DNA of 64,000 nt, taken from contig CALQTN020000003.1 of NCBI GenBank assembly GCA_943333505.2, positions 53,511-117,510 of the forward strand, in the 5' to 3' direction. Of this stretch, positions 47,233 through 55,442 are shown in pieces. Made by a program: the position numbers and the translations under genes. Source of the stretch: Asaia bogorensis. GTDB taxonomy: Bacteria > Pseudomonadota > Alphaproteobacteria > Acetobacterales > Acetobacteraceae. The notes beneath the pieces were generated by a model. It worked only from the letters and a program-made list of their open reading frames with translations. It was not told the DNA's origin and did no database searches. Numbering within the stretch: position 1 is the first letter of the stretch; each line of letters starts with the position of its first letter.

Positions 47233-47664
47233 CTAGTCGCGGTTTGCCAGCCTGTTGTGGCGGGCGCGATGGAGCGCCAGAACGCCCTGCCGCACACGCT
47301 CAAACAACTCCTTCGGCAGCGCCCCGTATGCGACATTGTCGGTGCCCGGAACCGCGCGCAAATCAAAGCCGGGCCAGGAAAATGCGTTAAGCTCATCAAG
47401 GCAAATCCAAGACGGTTCTGGATCGAGGCCAAGCGCTGATTTCACCGAGGCCGGCAGTTCAATCGCAGTGTCGGGCGCCCGGGGTTTGGTGTGGGTGATC
47501 GGCACGACGGCAACCCTGGTATCCCCGTGCGCGTCGCGCGGCACGGCAATTACAATCGCGCAGGGCCGGTCCTTGCGGCCTTCAGTGGCGCCGGAACTTG
47601 CCTCATGGCTCCATAGGAAGCTGTAGCGGATCACCTGCCCCGGCAGCGGTGGCGGGAAGATCAC
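47233..47664 (-). CDS. PemK/MazF-like toxin
   Basis: This 143-residue protein shows PGQVIRYSFLWSHEASSG, KDRPCAIVIAV, VVPITHTKPRAP, SWICLDELNAFSWPGFDLR and YGALPKEL, a pattern of PemK/MazF-like growth inhibitors. MazF-fold toxins are usually mRNA endonucleases. The start overlaps the stop of an antitoxin-like gene, supporting a type II pair. Whether it is active is not known. Confidence 0.7.
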   Translation of the reverse strand: MIFPPPLPGQVIRYSFLWSHEASSGATEGRKDRPCAIVIAVPRDAHGDTRVAVVPITHTKPRAPDTAIELPASVKSALGLDPEPSWICLDELNAFSWPGFDLRAVPGTDNVAYGALPKELFERVRQGVLALHRARHNRLANRD

Positions 47665-47903
47665 GCGCCAGGTAGAAGGTATTCAGCCTTTTCAATTGCC
47701 TCGATCAGATCGTCAGGGATGTCACCGGCTACATAAACCTGCCGTTCGCGGCGCTTGAGGCGTTCGAAATGGTCGAGGTCATGCGCCGACAGAAACGCAC
47801 CAACGATCCTGCCGTGGCTGGTGACTTTCACCGGTTCGCGCTGCGCATCATCCTGGAAACGTCCGAAATCGCGGCGGAAACGTGTAGCATCGACGGTGTG
47901 CAT
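47661..47903 (-). CDS. Phd/YefM-type antitoxin-like protein
   Basis: This 80-residue protein has an N-terminal VDATRFRRDFGRFQDDAQRE and VKVTSHGRIVGAFLSAHDLD, the Phd/YefM dimerisation and DNA-binding region, and an acidic C-terminus for toxin binding (IPDDLIEAIEKAEYLLPGA). ATG 47903 has GGAG 9 bases upstream; a TTG-initiated frame to 47933 adds 10 residues. It overlaps the toxin gene by ATGA and presumably autoregulates the operon. Confidence 0.7.
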   Translation of the reverse strand: MHTVDATRFRRDFGRFQDDAQREPVKVTSHGRIVGAFLSAHDLDHFERLKRRERQVYVAGDIPDDLIEAIEKAEYLLPGA

Positions 47904-48109
47904 CACCAGAAACTCCAACATCAATTTGCGCAATTTAATGTATTTTTCGATAGAATAGCAAGGTCGAATATTCCCCCCAACAGCGCGTCAGACAGCCGCC
48001 GCAATCCGATACTGGGCTATCCATGGATAGATACGTCAGCATGAGAAGCACGGAACCAAGCCCCGACTGGTTTATAAAGGCGGGCGAACCGATGGCCCCA
48101 AATTGAAAA

Positions 48110-48173
48110 CGGCCACCTGCCCCCAAAAGGGCGGTGGCCGCTTCAACTTCGCGGCACCCGTAAGGGGTGCCGC
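48110..48173 (-). terminator. Tandem hairpin terminator after the PEP-CTERM gene
   Basis: Reading the minus strand, the first hairpin is GCGGCACCC/GGGTGCCGC (48151-48173, perfect 9 bp). The second is CGGCCACC/GGTGGCCG (48110-48140) and is followed by TTTTCAATTT, a U-rich tract. This is a convincing intrinsic terminator, starting 15 bp past the stop. Confidence 0.75.
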
Positions 48174-48188
48174 GTTCATCAATGACCC

Positions 48189-48845
48189 TTACGCCGCTTT
48201 GCGACGACGCAGCGCACCAAGGCCAACCAACGCACCACCCAACAGCGCTAGTGACGCAGGTTCCGGCACACCTGATGGCGGCGGTTCGGCATTATAACTG
48301 CCTGTGACAATCGCGCCTGCCGCGTAGTTTTCGCCAACCGGTAGTATATACGCATCCCAATGGGTACCTGGAACATCATAAGACGCGATTGTACCCAAAT
48401 TACCAGCGTCGCCTTGCATCCACTGGGCCTGTTGTCCATTAGTTGGCAATACGGCGAGCCAATAATCGGTGCCGGCAGTAATGGCCTGAGAGAGGCCAGA
48501 CACTGTGATCCCTCCTGAGGCTCCAGCTAGGCTACCCGAGGCCCAGATTACGGTGCTTCCCGGAACACCTCCCCCCGCATTGGATAAAATCTGCAAAGCA
48601 ACCTCAGCGCCGTTGTTAGATGTCTGAGTCACGTACGCATATACGCTCGTCAGCGTCGTCGCTAGTCCGGAGTTAAACATCTCCGCCCAACCCTGGCTCG
48701 CCTGCGTCACAGCGTAGTTGAAGCCACTCTCGAATGTGTCACCCGTCATCGTGTCATACATTGTCACAGGCGTGGGGACCGCAAACGCAGGGGCCGATAC
48801 CGCGACACCGAACGCAACCAGCGTTGACAGTAAAATGGATTTCAT
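48189..48845 (-). CDS. PEP-CTERM sorting-domain protein
   Basis: This 218-residue protein has a signal peptide (ending near APAFA, residue 22) and a C-terminal sorting tail: VPEPASL, a hydrophobic helix, then RRRKAA. PEP-CTERM proteins are processed by exosortase and often reach the cell surface or biofilm matrix. No exosortase is in this window. The middle is Gly/Thr/Ser-rich and beta-like, of no family I recognise. ATG 48845 has GGAGCGAG upstream. Confidence 0.9.
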   Translation of the reverse strand: MKSILLSTLVAFGVAVSAPAFAVPTPVTMYDTMTGDTFESGFNYAVTQASQGWAEMFNSGLATTLTSVYAYVTQTSNNGAEVALQILSNAGGGVPGSTVIWASGSLAGASGGITVSGLSQAITAGTDYWLAVLPTNGQQAQWMQGDAGNLGTIASYDVPGTHWDAYILPVGENYAAGAIVTGSYNAEPPPSGVPEPASLALLGGALVGLGALRRRKAA

Positions 48846-49058
48846 TTGAACACTCGCTCCATACACACATGACAGGCTGGTTGGACGCCGATCAGAGATG
48901 TCTTCGGACACGTCCCGACGGTCAATCAACTTACATCCGGCTGTAGCAAAAATCGGGCCAGTATTAAAATTCAATAATTACAACGCCTTGGAATTGAGGC
49001 GAAATGTAACTGTAAAGTTTGTTGACAATTCAGGTCGAAAACATCGACCTGCCTTCCC

Positions 49059-49541
49059 CTAGCAGCTGGTCAATCCGGCTTTCACGGTGATTTCAAACGC
49101 ACCAGCATTTGAGCCCAAGGTCGGACAAAAAGAAAAAATACCTGGGCGAAGGGTACTCGAGGATGAGTTGCCCAAGACGAAATAGGGAAAAGTCGTGCCG
49201 CTGCCGGTGTAAGTATACGTTACCCGACCATTAACACCGCCTCCATCAACGCCAATCGTGTAGGCTCCGATGGTTTTGGTCGGGTCTCTCGGGTCCGTCG
49301 GGCCCTTCTTGTAGTCGATGATTGTGCCGCTGACCGCGCTACCTGAATGCTGCTCCTGGTTCTGCCAACCGCCGCCTGCTTTCGCCAAACAGGCGGTCCT
49401 GCCGGCTAATAGGCTACCCAGCTGGGTAGCGTTCAAAACACCATTGCCGGGAGGAGTGCTGACACAATTCACGGCAGCCCATGCCGACATCGGCGCCGCC
49501 GCCATAAACACCGTAGCCAACAGGGATGATAAAATGCGCAT
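49059..49541 (-). CDS. Orphan secreted protein
   Basis: This 160-residue protein has a clear signal peptide (cleavage near SAWAA, residue 22). The mature part has four cysteines (NCV, TAC, FCP and the C-terminal TSC), which suggests two disulfides, and many Gly/Thr/Ser residues. I do not recognise a family. It is visibly less GC-rich than the housekeeping genes around it. It lies 213 bp upstream of the PEP-CTERM gene on the same strand, but is probably a separate unit. Confidence 0.7.
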   Translation of the reverse strand: MRILSSLLATVFMAAAPMSAWAAVNCVSTPPGNGVLNATQLGSLLAGRTACLAKAGGGWQNQEQHSGSAVSGTIIDYKKGPTDPRDPTKTIGAYTIGVDGGGVNGRVTYTYTGSGTTFPYFVLGNSSSSTLRPGIFSFCPTLGSNAGAFEITVKAGLTSC

Positions 49542-49735
49542 TTTCAGACTCTCCTAATGGATCAAAAACTTAGCGATGCATTTCGACAGACTATGCACCA
49601 TCCACTACAATTTATACGGCACTTTCGGCAACAAATCTAGCATTATGCTGTTGTCGCCACAACCATCACGGCGGCGAAGTCGCATCCGACCTCGACCGTT
49701 CGGAAAATCAAGACCGCGCTGGAAGCACCGCCATC

Positions 49736-50152
49736 TTACCCCACCACAAACTTCAACGCCGCCCCATTAATGCAATGCCGCAATCCGGTCGGCGCCGGTC
49801 CATCGGGGAACACATGCCCCAAATGCCCCTCGCAGCGGGCACAATGCACTTCGGTGCGCACCATGAAATGGCTGCGATCGACCGTGGTCGCAATCGCCGC
49901 ATCATCGGCGGCGGCGTAAAAGCTCGGCCAGCCACAATGGGCGTCGAACTTGGTGTCCGTCGTGTAAAGCTTTTGCCCACAGCCGGCGCATACAAAGGTG
50001 CCAGCCCGCGTCTCGGCATTCAACGGCGAGGTTCCTGGCCGTTCAGTGCCGTGCTGGCGCAGCACCGCGAATTGCTCCTGGGTCAGCACCGCGCGCCATT
50101 CGTCTTCGGTTTGCGGCAAGGTCGTGTTCGGTTGCACGGCGTCGTCAGGCAT
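49736..50152 (-). CDS. msrB: Peptide-methionine (R)-S-oxide reductase
   Basis: Reduces methionine R-sulfoxide in proteins. The 138-residue enzyme has the zinc cysteines in CAGCGQ and CARCEG, the conserved HCGWPSF and the catalytic Cys in LRHCINGAAL (commonly RYCINS). No signal peptide is present, so it acts in the cytoplasm. It is divergent from the following MFS gene. Confidence 0.94.
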   Translation of the reverse strand: MPDDAVQPNTTLPQTEDEWRAVLTQEQFAVLRQHGTERPGTSPLNAETRAGTFVCAGCGQKLYTTDTKFDAHCGWPSFYAAADDAAIATTVDRSHFMVRTEVHCARCEGHLGHVFPDGPAPTGLRHCINGAALKFVVG

Positions 50153-50221
50153 GGCACCCCTCCATTTCTGCGCTAAAGATGTGGCTCATGCCGGGCCCGG
50201 TCAAGCCTCCGCCCTTCCGAA

Positions 50222-51454
50222 TTGGACCCTGAATTGCTCCGCCTCCCCGGATTCCGAGCCTATCTGGCCGCCACCGTCCTCGGGCGACTGGCGTTTTCGG
50301 CCGTCGCGGTCCTGCAGGGCATCGCGGTCTATCAGCTGGCGCGCGATCCGTTGGCGCTGGGCTGGATGGGATTGGCCATGGCAGTGCCCGCCATCGGGCT
50401 GGTGCTGTTCGGCGGCCATGTCGCCGATCGCTACAACCGGCGCTGGATTGTGATCGCCGCGCGGACCGCCATGGCGCTGCTGACCCTGGCAATGGCGATG
50501 ATCGAGACCGTGTCGGTCGCCGACGGCCTCGCCTTGCTCTACGCGATTTCCTTTTTCATCGGCGTGGTTGGCGCGTTCTCCAATCCGGCGAGCGCCGGCC
50601 TCGAAGCCCAGGTCGTCCCGCCCGAACACGCGCTGCGCGGCGCATCGTTGCTGGCTTCAACCGGGCAGGTCGCCGGGCTGATCGGTGCTCCTTGGGGCGG
50701 GCTGGTCTATGATCTGGTCGGGCCGGGTATCGCATTCCCAATTCTGTCAGGAATTTTTACACTCTCAGCGATCTGCCTTTTCCTTGGCGTACCGAACCGG
50801 CCGGCAAGCGTGGTTGCCGGGCCGCGGCCGCGCATGCTGGTCAACATCGCCGAGGGCATCCGGGCGGTCTTTGCCGACCAGCGGCTGATCGGGTCGATGG
50901 CGCTCGATTTGTTCGCGATTTTTTTTGGCGGGGTGATCGGGCTGTTGCCGCTGTTTGCCACCGATATTCTACATGTCGGGTCCGCCGGCGCCGGCGCGTT
51001 GCGGGCGGCGGCCTCGGCGGGATCGGTGCTCGCCATGGCCATCGCCTGGCGCTATCCGCCGCGCCGCTATGCCGGCCTCGCGCTGCATCTGGCGATCGCC
51101 GGCTTTGGCGTCGGCATCATCGTGTTCGGGCTGTCGACCAATTTTTTCCTGTCGCTCGCCGCGATTTTCTTCACCGGGGCATGCGATGGCGTGTCAGTGG
51201 TGGTGCGCCAGGCCATCGTCCGCCTGCTCGCGCCCGACCACATGCGCGGGCGCATCGCGGCGGTTCGCATGGTGTTCGTCAACTCCTCGAACGAATTGGG
51301 CGATTTCGAAAGCGGGGTTGCCGCCGCCCTGATCGGTGCCGGCCCGGCAGTGTGTATGGGTGGCGCCATCACCATCGCCACCGCTGCCATCACCGCGTGG
51401 CGGGCGCCGAAGCTGCTGCGGCTCGACATCGGGCGCATCGTCGCGCCATTGTAA
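50222..51454 (+). CDS. MFS transporter (EntS/MFS_3-like)
   Basis: A 410-residue protein with about 12 hydrophobic segments. It shows FRAYLAATVLGRLAFSAVAV and GGHVADRYNRRWIVI (motif A) in the first half, and a mid-protein IAEGIRAVFADQRLIGSMAL typical of the EntS-like exporters. Substrate unknown. TTG 50222 is the best start because it lies immediately before the conserved N-terminus. It lies 21 bp ahead of the tandem glycosyltransferase gene, suggesting a shared operon. Confidence 0.82.
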   Translation: MDPELLRLPGFRAYLAATVLGRLAFSAVAVLQGIAVYQLARDPLALGWMGLAMAVPAIGLVLFGGHVADRYNRRWIVIAARTAMALLTLAMAMIETVSVADGLALLYAISFFIGVVGAFSNPASAGLEAQVVPPEHALRGASLLASTGQVAGLIGAPWGGLVYDLVGPGIAFPILSGIFTLSAICLFLGVPNRPASVVAGPRPRMLVNIAEGIRAVFADQRLIGSMALDLFAIFFGGVIGLLPLFATDILHVGSAGAGALRAAASAGSVLAMAIAWRYPPRRYAGLALHLAIAGFGVGIIVFGLSTNFFLSLAAIFFTGACDGVSVVVRQAIVRLLAPDHMRGRIAAVRMVFVNSSNELGDFESGVAAALIGAGPAVCMGGAITIATAAITAWRAPKLLRLDIGRIVAPL

Positions 51455-51475
51455 GCCGAGCTGAGGAGCGAGCGC

Positions 51476-54400
51476 ATGAACGAGACCGGCCGCACAGCAA
51501 TTGCGGCGGATACGCTGGTGATCGCGCTGGGCGGCGTCGATGCGTTTACGCCGCCGGTCGCGTTTGCGCTCGCCTGTGTCCGTTTCGCGTTTGCCGAGCT
51601 TGGCGTGCGGCGGGTGCTTCTCGCCTTCGCCGATCGGTCCAGCCCCAGCGTGACCGCGGTTGAAATGGCGTTGCGCGCGCGCGCCGTGCCGGTGTCCTGC
51701 CAGCTTGTGGAAGATGGCCTATGGCCTGAGGCCGCGCATCTGGTCGCATCCGGCCACGCCCCGCAATCGGCGCGCTTGGCCAGCCTGTTCAGCTTCCGCG
51801 ACCGCGACTTGCTGCACAATACCGGACATGCCGGCGCCGTGCGGCTGTTCCTGGGAACCGACACTGGCGCGTCCTATCCGCCCGCATCGGCATGGACCGC
51901 AACACAAGCCCAACGCGATGCCTGTCTGGCCTATGCCGAGGCCAACATCACCATCGCGGCCATCGCGCTGCCGCCGGCCACGCCCGATTTCGGCCGCGAC
52001 ATGGCGATGCTGGCGGCCCCCAACGGGCATGCCATGCTGGCGGAGGCGCTTGCGCAGCGCTTTGCCGCCGACCCGCATATCGCCCTGCTGGACGTGCTGC
52101 TTCTGGCGATTATCGACCGATCGGCAGCCCTGCCGCCGATGCCCGACCTCGCGCCCGACGATGCGCTGTGGTGGCGCAATATCGTGCATGTTCGCGCGGT
52201 GCACTGGGGGGCGGCGCCGCGCCGCGAGATCGAAATCGGGCCAGAGCATACTTTCCTTGGCAGCAGCGCCCCGACCGCCGAATGGCCGCTGTTGCGCTGG
52301 CTCAATATGCTTGCCATGCGTCAGCTTCAGCCCAGCGCCAAAGTTGCGGTGATGGTGATGGTGACCGATGAGGGGATCAATCTGGTCGAATGGATCGCCC
52401 ATCACCAGGCGATCGGCGCGCCCGACATATTCCTCTATACCAACCAGAACACCGATGGCTCGGACGCGTTGCTCGCCGCCCTTGTCGCCGCCGGGACGAT
52501 CACCCTGATCCGCCAGCGCAGCGCGCCGGACGCCGAGGGCCAGATCACGGCGCTGTGCCATGCGATTGAGCTGCTGCCCGAAATGCGCCGCTTCGAGTGG
52601 GTGTTGTTCGTCGATGCCGATGAATTCACGACCCCGGATATCAAATACGACCACAGCCTGCCTGCCCTGCTCAACGCGACCGGCGATGTGCCGCCAGGGG
52701 CGATGCTGCTGCCATGGCATTGGCGTTGCTGGCCGCATCGGTTCGATCGCAGCCCGGGCATGCTGCTCACCCGGTTCCCCCATGCGCGGCCGCATATCAT
52801 GTTCAAGGCCGCCGCACGGCTGGCGTCGCTGGTGGCGATGCATAAGATCCACGCGCCCGAGCTTGATGCAGGCGTTGCCGTGATCGGCACCGATCTGGTG
52901 GAAATCCCGGCGCCGCAGGTCTGGGACGGCGTGCCGAAGCCCGATGCTGGCGGCAGCATCCAGCATTTCTGGGGCAAATCCTTCGTCGAATTCGTGATCA
53001 AGACGCAGCGCGGCGACTCGCGGCGCATTCCTACCGGCATGCACAACCCCGCCTTCGTCCAGTTCCGCGACTGGAACCCCCCGATGACGGTGGCCAATCT
53101 GCACCCGGTGCCATCGATGATCGTCGCCCGGACCCGGAGCGCGATGGAGCGCCTGCTGGCCGACCCCGCCATTGCCGCCGCCACCGAATTGGTTGAGGCC
53201 AACTACACCGCCCGCGCGGCCGCGATCGCCGGCGACCCGGCCCTGCGGGAGGTCTTTGCAAGCCTGTCCGACCCGGTGACACCGCTGGACTGGGCAGCCG
53301 ATGATGTCGGGCAAACCACCGCCTTGCTGCAGCGACCAGATGGCGTGGCGCGCCTGGCCGATGCAATGGCGCGACGTTTCCCGAACGGGCCGGGGCGCGG
53401 GATGATCATTGCCTTGCTGACCGCGATCCTCGATCCCACGGTGCCGCTTGCTGCGGTGGAAGCCGATGACAGCCAGGCGACGCTCTGGCTCGCCACCATC
53501 GCCGCCGCGCGCGCCCAGCGCCTCGGTTCGCCGCGCGCAAATGTGCTGCATCTTGGTGCCGAGTATGATTTTGTTGCCACGGACCGAAAACCTGTTGCCT
53601 GGTCGTTGTGGCAATGGCTTGCCGTGCTCGCGCTGCGGCACATTGCACCCGACAAGACTGTGGCAGCGATGCTCTCGACCCGGAACGAAGGCATCAATCT
53701 GCTGGAATGGGTCGCGCATTATCGGGCGATCGGGGTTGAGCGGATTTTCATTTACACCAACGCGAACGACGATGGCAGTGATGACCTGCTGCTCGCGCTC
53801 GCCCAGCAGGACATCATTACCCTGGTGATCCAGGACTGCGGGCCGGGCATATGGGCCCAGCGCCGCGCGCTGCAACATGCGCTGCTGATGCTGCCCGAAC
53901 TGCGACGATACACTTGGGTTCTATTCACCGACGCCGATGAATACACCATCCCCGACGCACGCCACGATCATCGCATCGCCCCGTTGCTCGCCGCCGCCGA
54001 CGCATTGCCATCACAGCCAGCAGCGATTTTATTGCCATGGCGCAGCCGCCTGTGGCCGCATCGCTTTGATCGACCGACCGGAATGACACTGCAAAACTAC
54101 CCGCACGCGGTGGTGCATGAATTGTTCAAATCGGCAGTCAGGCCCGCTGTAACGACGAGCATGATTGAAATCCATTTCCCCACCCCCGATCCCGGGGTAA
54201 CGATGGTCGGTTCGGACCTCGTCGAAGTGCCTGCCGATGCAATCTGGTCCAAGCTGCCGAAATCCGAAGCGGGTGGGCGGATAGAGCATGTTTGGGCACG
54301 CTCGTTCACCGATTTTGTCATCAAACGCCAACGCGGCTTCACCGGTGGCTTTCGTGATTTCGGCCTGTTCCACAAATTCAACCAGGGCATGACCGCGGAT

Positions 54401-54601
54401 AACCTGTCGACAATTGAGCCGTTGGTCATCGCGCGGGTAAGCCATCAGATTGCCGAATTACTGGCGATCCCTGACATTGCGGCGGCGGCCGCGCGGGTCG
54501 CGACGATTTATGCGGCTCGCGCGGCAGCCATCGCCGCCGACCCCGAATTGCGTGCCATCTTTGACGCAATGCCCAACCCGAACGGAGAGCAAGCCGGATG
54601 A
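51476..54601 (+). CDS. Tandem-duplicated glycosyltransferase (GT2/GT92-like), 1041 aa
   Basis: The protein has a unique N-terminal region (about 1-180) followed by two copies of a module of about 420 residues. Copy 1 (about 183-610) has VTDEGINLVEWIAHHQAIGA and the DxD-type DADE at 380-383. Copy 2 (about 620-1035) has STRNEGINLLEWVAHYRAIG and DADE near 819. Each copy also repeats a flanking helix segment and a C-terminal ARAAAIAGDPALREVF-like tail. This resembles PF13704/GT92-like glycosyltransferases that transfer sugar from nucleotide donors. No signal peptide or membrane segment is evident. It overlaps the next gene by ATGA. Acceptor and linkage unknown. Confidence 0.72.
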   Translation: MNETGRTAIAADTLVIALGGVDAFTPPVAFALACVRFAFAELGVRRVLLAFADRSSPSVTAVEMALRARAVPVSCQLVEDGLWPEAAHLVASGHAPQSARLASLFSFRDRDLLHNTGHAGAVRLFLGTDTGASYPPASAWTATQAQRDACLAYAEANITIAAIALPPATPDFGRDMAMLAAPNGHAMLAEALAQRFAADPHIALLDVLLLAIIDRSAALPPMPDLAPDDALWWRNIVHVRAVHWGAAPRREIEIGPEHTFLGSSAPTAEWPLLRWLNMLAMRQLQPSAKVAVMVMVTDEGINLVEWIAHHQAIGAPDIFLYTNQNTDGSDALLAALVAAGTITLIRQRSAPDAEGQITALCHAIELLPEMRRFEWVLFVDADEFTTPDIKYDHSLPALLNATGDVPPGAMLLPWHWRCWPHRFDRSPGMLLTRFPHARPHIMFKAAARLASLVAMHKIHAPELDAGVAVIGTDLVEIPAPQVWDGVPKPDAGGSIQHFWGKSFVEFVIKTQRGDSRRIPTGMHNPAFVQFRDWNPPMTVANLHPVPSMIVARTRSAMERLLADPAIAAATELVEANYTARAAAIAGDPALREVFASLSDPVTPLDWAADDVGQTTALLQRPDGVARLADAMARRFPNGPGRGMIIALLTAILDPTVPLAAVEADDSQATLWLATIAAARAQRLGSPRANVLHLGAEYDFVATDRKPVAWSLWQWLAVLALRHIAPDKTVAAMLSTRNEGINLLEWVAHYRAIGVERIFIYTNANDDGSDDLLLALAQQDIITLVIQDCGPGIWAQRRALQHALLMLPELRRYTWVLFTDADEYTIPDARHDHRIAPLLAAADALPSQPAAILLPWRSRLWPHRFDRPTGMTLQNYPHAVVHELFKSAVRPAVTTSMIEIHFPTPDPGVTMVGSDLVEVPADAIWSKLPKSEAGGRIEHVWARSFTDFVIKRQRGFTGGFRDFGLFHKFNQGMTADNLSTIEPLVIARVSHQIAELLAIPDIAAAAARVATIYAARAAAIAADPELRAIFDAMPNPNGEQAG

Positions 54602-55440
54602 TCGACCCCATCGCGGCCCTGGAGGCGATCGGCAAGCTGCCCGATGCTGAGATCGATATCGCCGAAGCCGCATTGCAGCTTGCCCGCATCGATACCCCGG
54701 ACGCCGACTGGCGCGCTGCCCGCGCACATCTCACCGTGCTGGCGCGTGAAGCCGTCGTCGCGGCGGCCGACATTGCCGATGATGACATCGTTGCCCAGAC
54801 CGATTTGCTCGGAACCCTGCTGGCGGGCCATCACTTTTATCGCGGTGCGGCCACCCAATACGAGGAAGCCGACAACGCCAATCTGATCCGGGTGATCGAG
54901 CGACGGCGCGGCCTGCCAGTCGCACTCGGGGTGATCTGGCTGCACACCATCGCCGCCACTGGCTGGCGCGGCCATGGGGTGAACTTCCCTGGCCATTTCC
55001 TGGTCGCGGTCGCCGACGGCACCATCAGCGGTGGCTCCCGCCAGGTCGTGCTCGACGTGTTCGGCGGCGGTCAGCCGCTGAGCGTGCCGACCTTGCGCAC
55101 CATGATAAAGGCGGTCGAGGGCGAACACGCCGAGCTGCGACCCGGCCTGTTGCGGCCAATGGGCAATCGCGCCGTGCTGCTGCGGCTGCAAAACAACATC
55201 CGCACCCGCCGCAAAGCTGCCGGCGATCTGCCCGGCGCGCTGGCGACCACCGAGAACATCCTGCGCTTTGCCCCTGACGAGGCCTGGCTGTGGCGCGAGG
55301 CCGCCGAGCTTCAGCGCGGGCAGGACCAGTTTTCCGCCGCCTTGCGCAGCCTGGAGCGATTTCTGGCGCTGGCCCCCGATGGCGACACTGCACGAGACGC
55401 CCGCAGTCTGATGGAGAATTTACGCGCGCGGCTGAACTGA
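54598..55440 (+). CDS. SirB1-like transglutaminase-fold/TPR protein
   Basis: This 280-residue protein has the SirB1 pattern: NLIRVIERRRGLPVALGVIW, the His-containing GVNFPGHFLVAV, and C-terminal TPR-like helices. The transglutaminase Cys is not evident (LPVALGVIWLHTIA), as in many SirB1 proteins, so enzyme activity is doubtful. It overlaps the glycosyltransferase gene by ATGA and may be an accessory factor. Converges on the GT61 gene. Confidence 0.8.
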   Translation: MIDPIAALEAIGKLPDAEIDIAEAALQLARIDTPDADWRAARAHLTVLAREAVVAAADIADDDIVAQTDLLGTLLAGHHFYRGAATQYEEADNANLIRVIERRRGLPVALGVIWLHTIAATGWRGHGVNFPGHFLVAVADGTISGGSRQVVLDVFGGGQPLSVPTLRTMIKAVEGEHAELRPGLLRPMGNRAVLLRLQNNIRTRRKAAGDLPGALATTENILRFAPDEAWLWREAAELQRGQDQFSAALRSLERFLALAPDGDTARDARSLMENLRARLN

Positions 55441-55442
55441 GG

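Noticed and set aside
48189..48845. A local exosortase system for the PEP-CTERM protein
   Set aside because: No exosortase or EPS genes are present in this window; they must be elsewhere.
51719..53878. A 719-codon open frame on the minus strand
   Set aside because: It is antisense to the tandem glycosyltransferase; composition is Arg/Gly/His-rich with no domain, a typical high-GC shadow.
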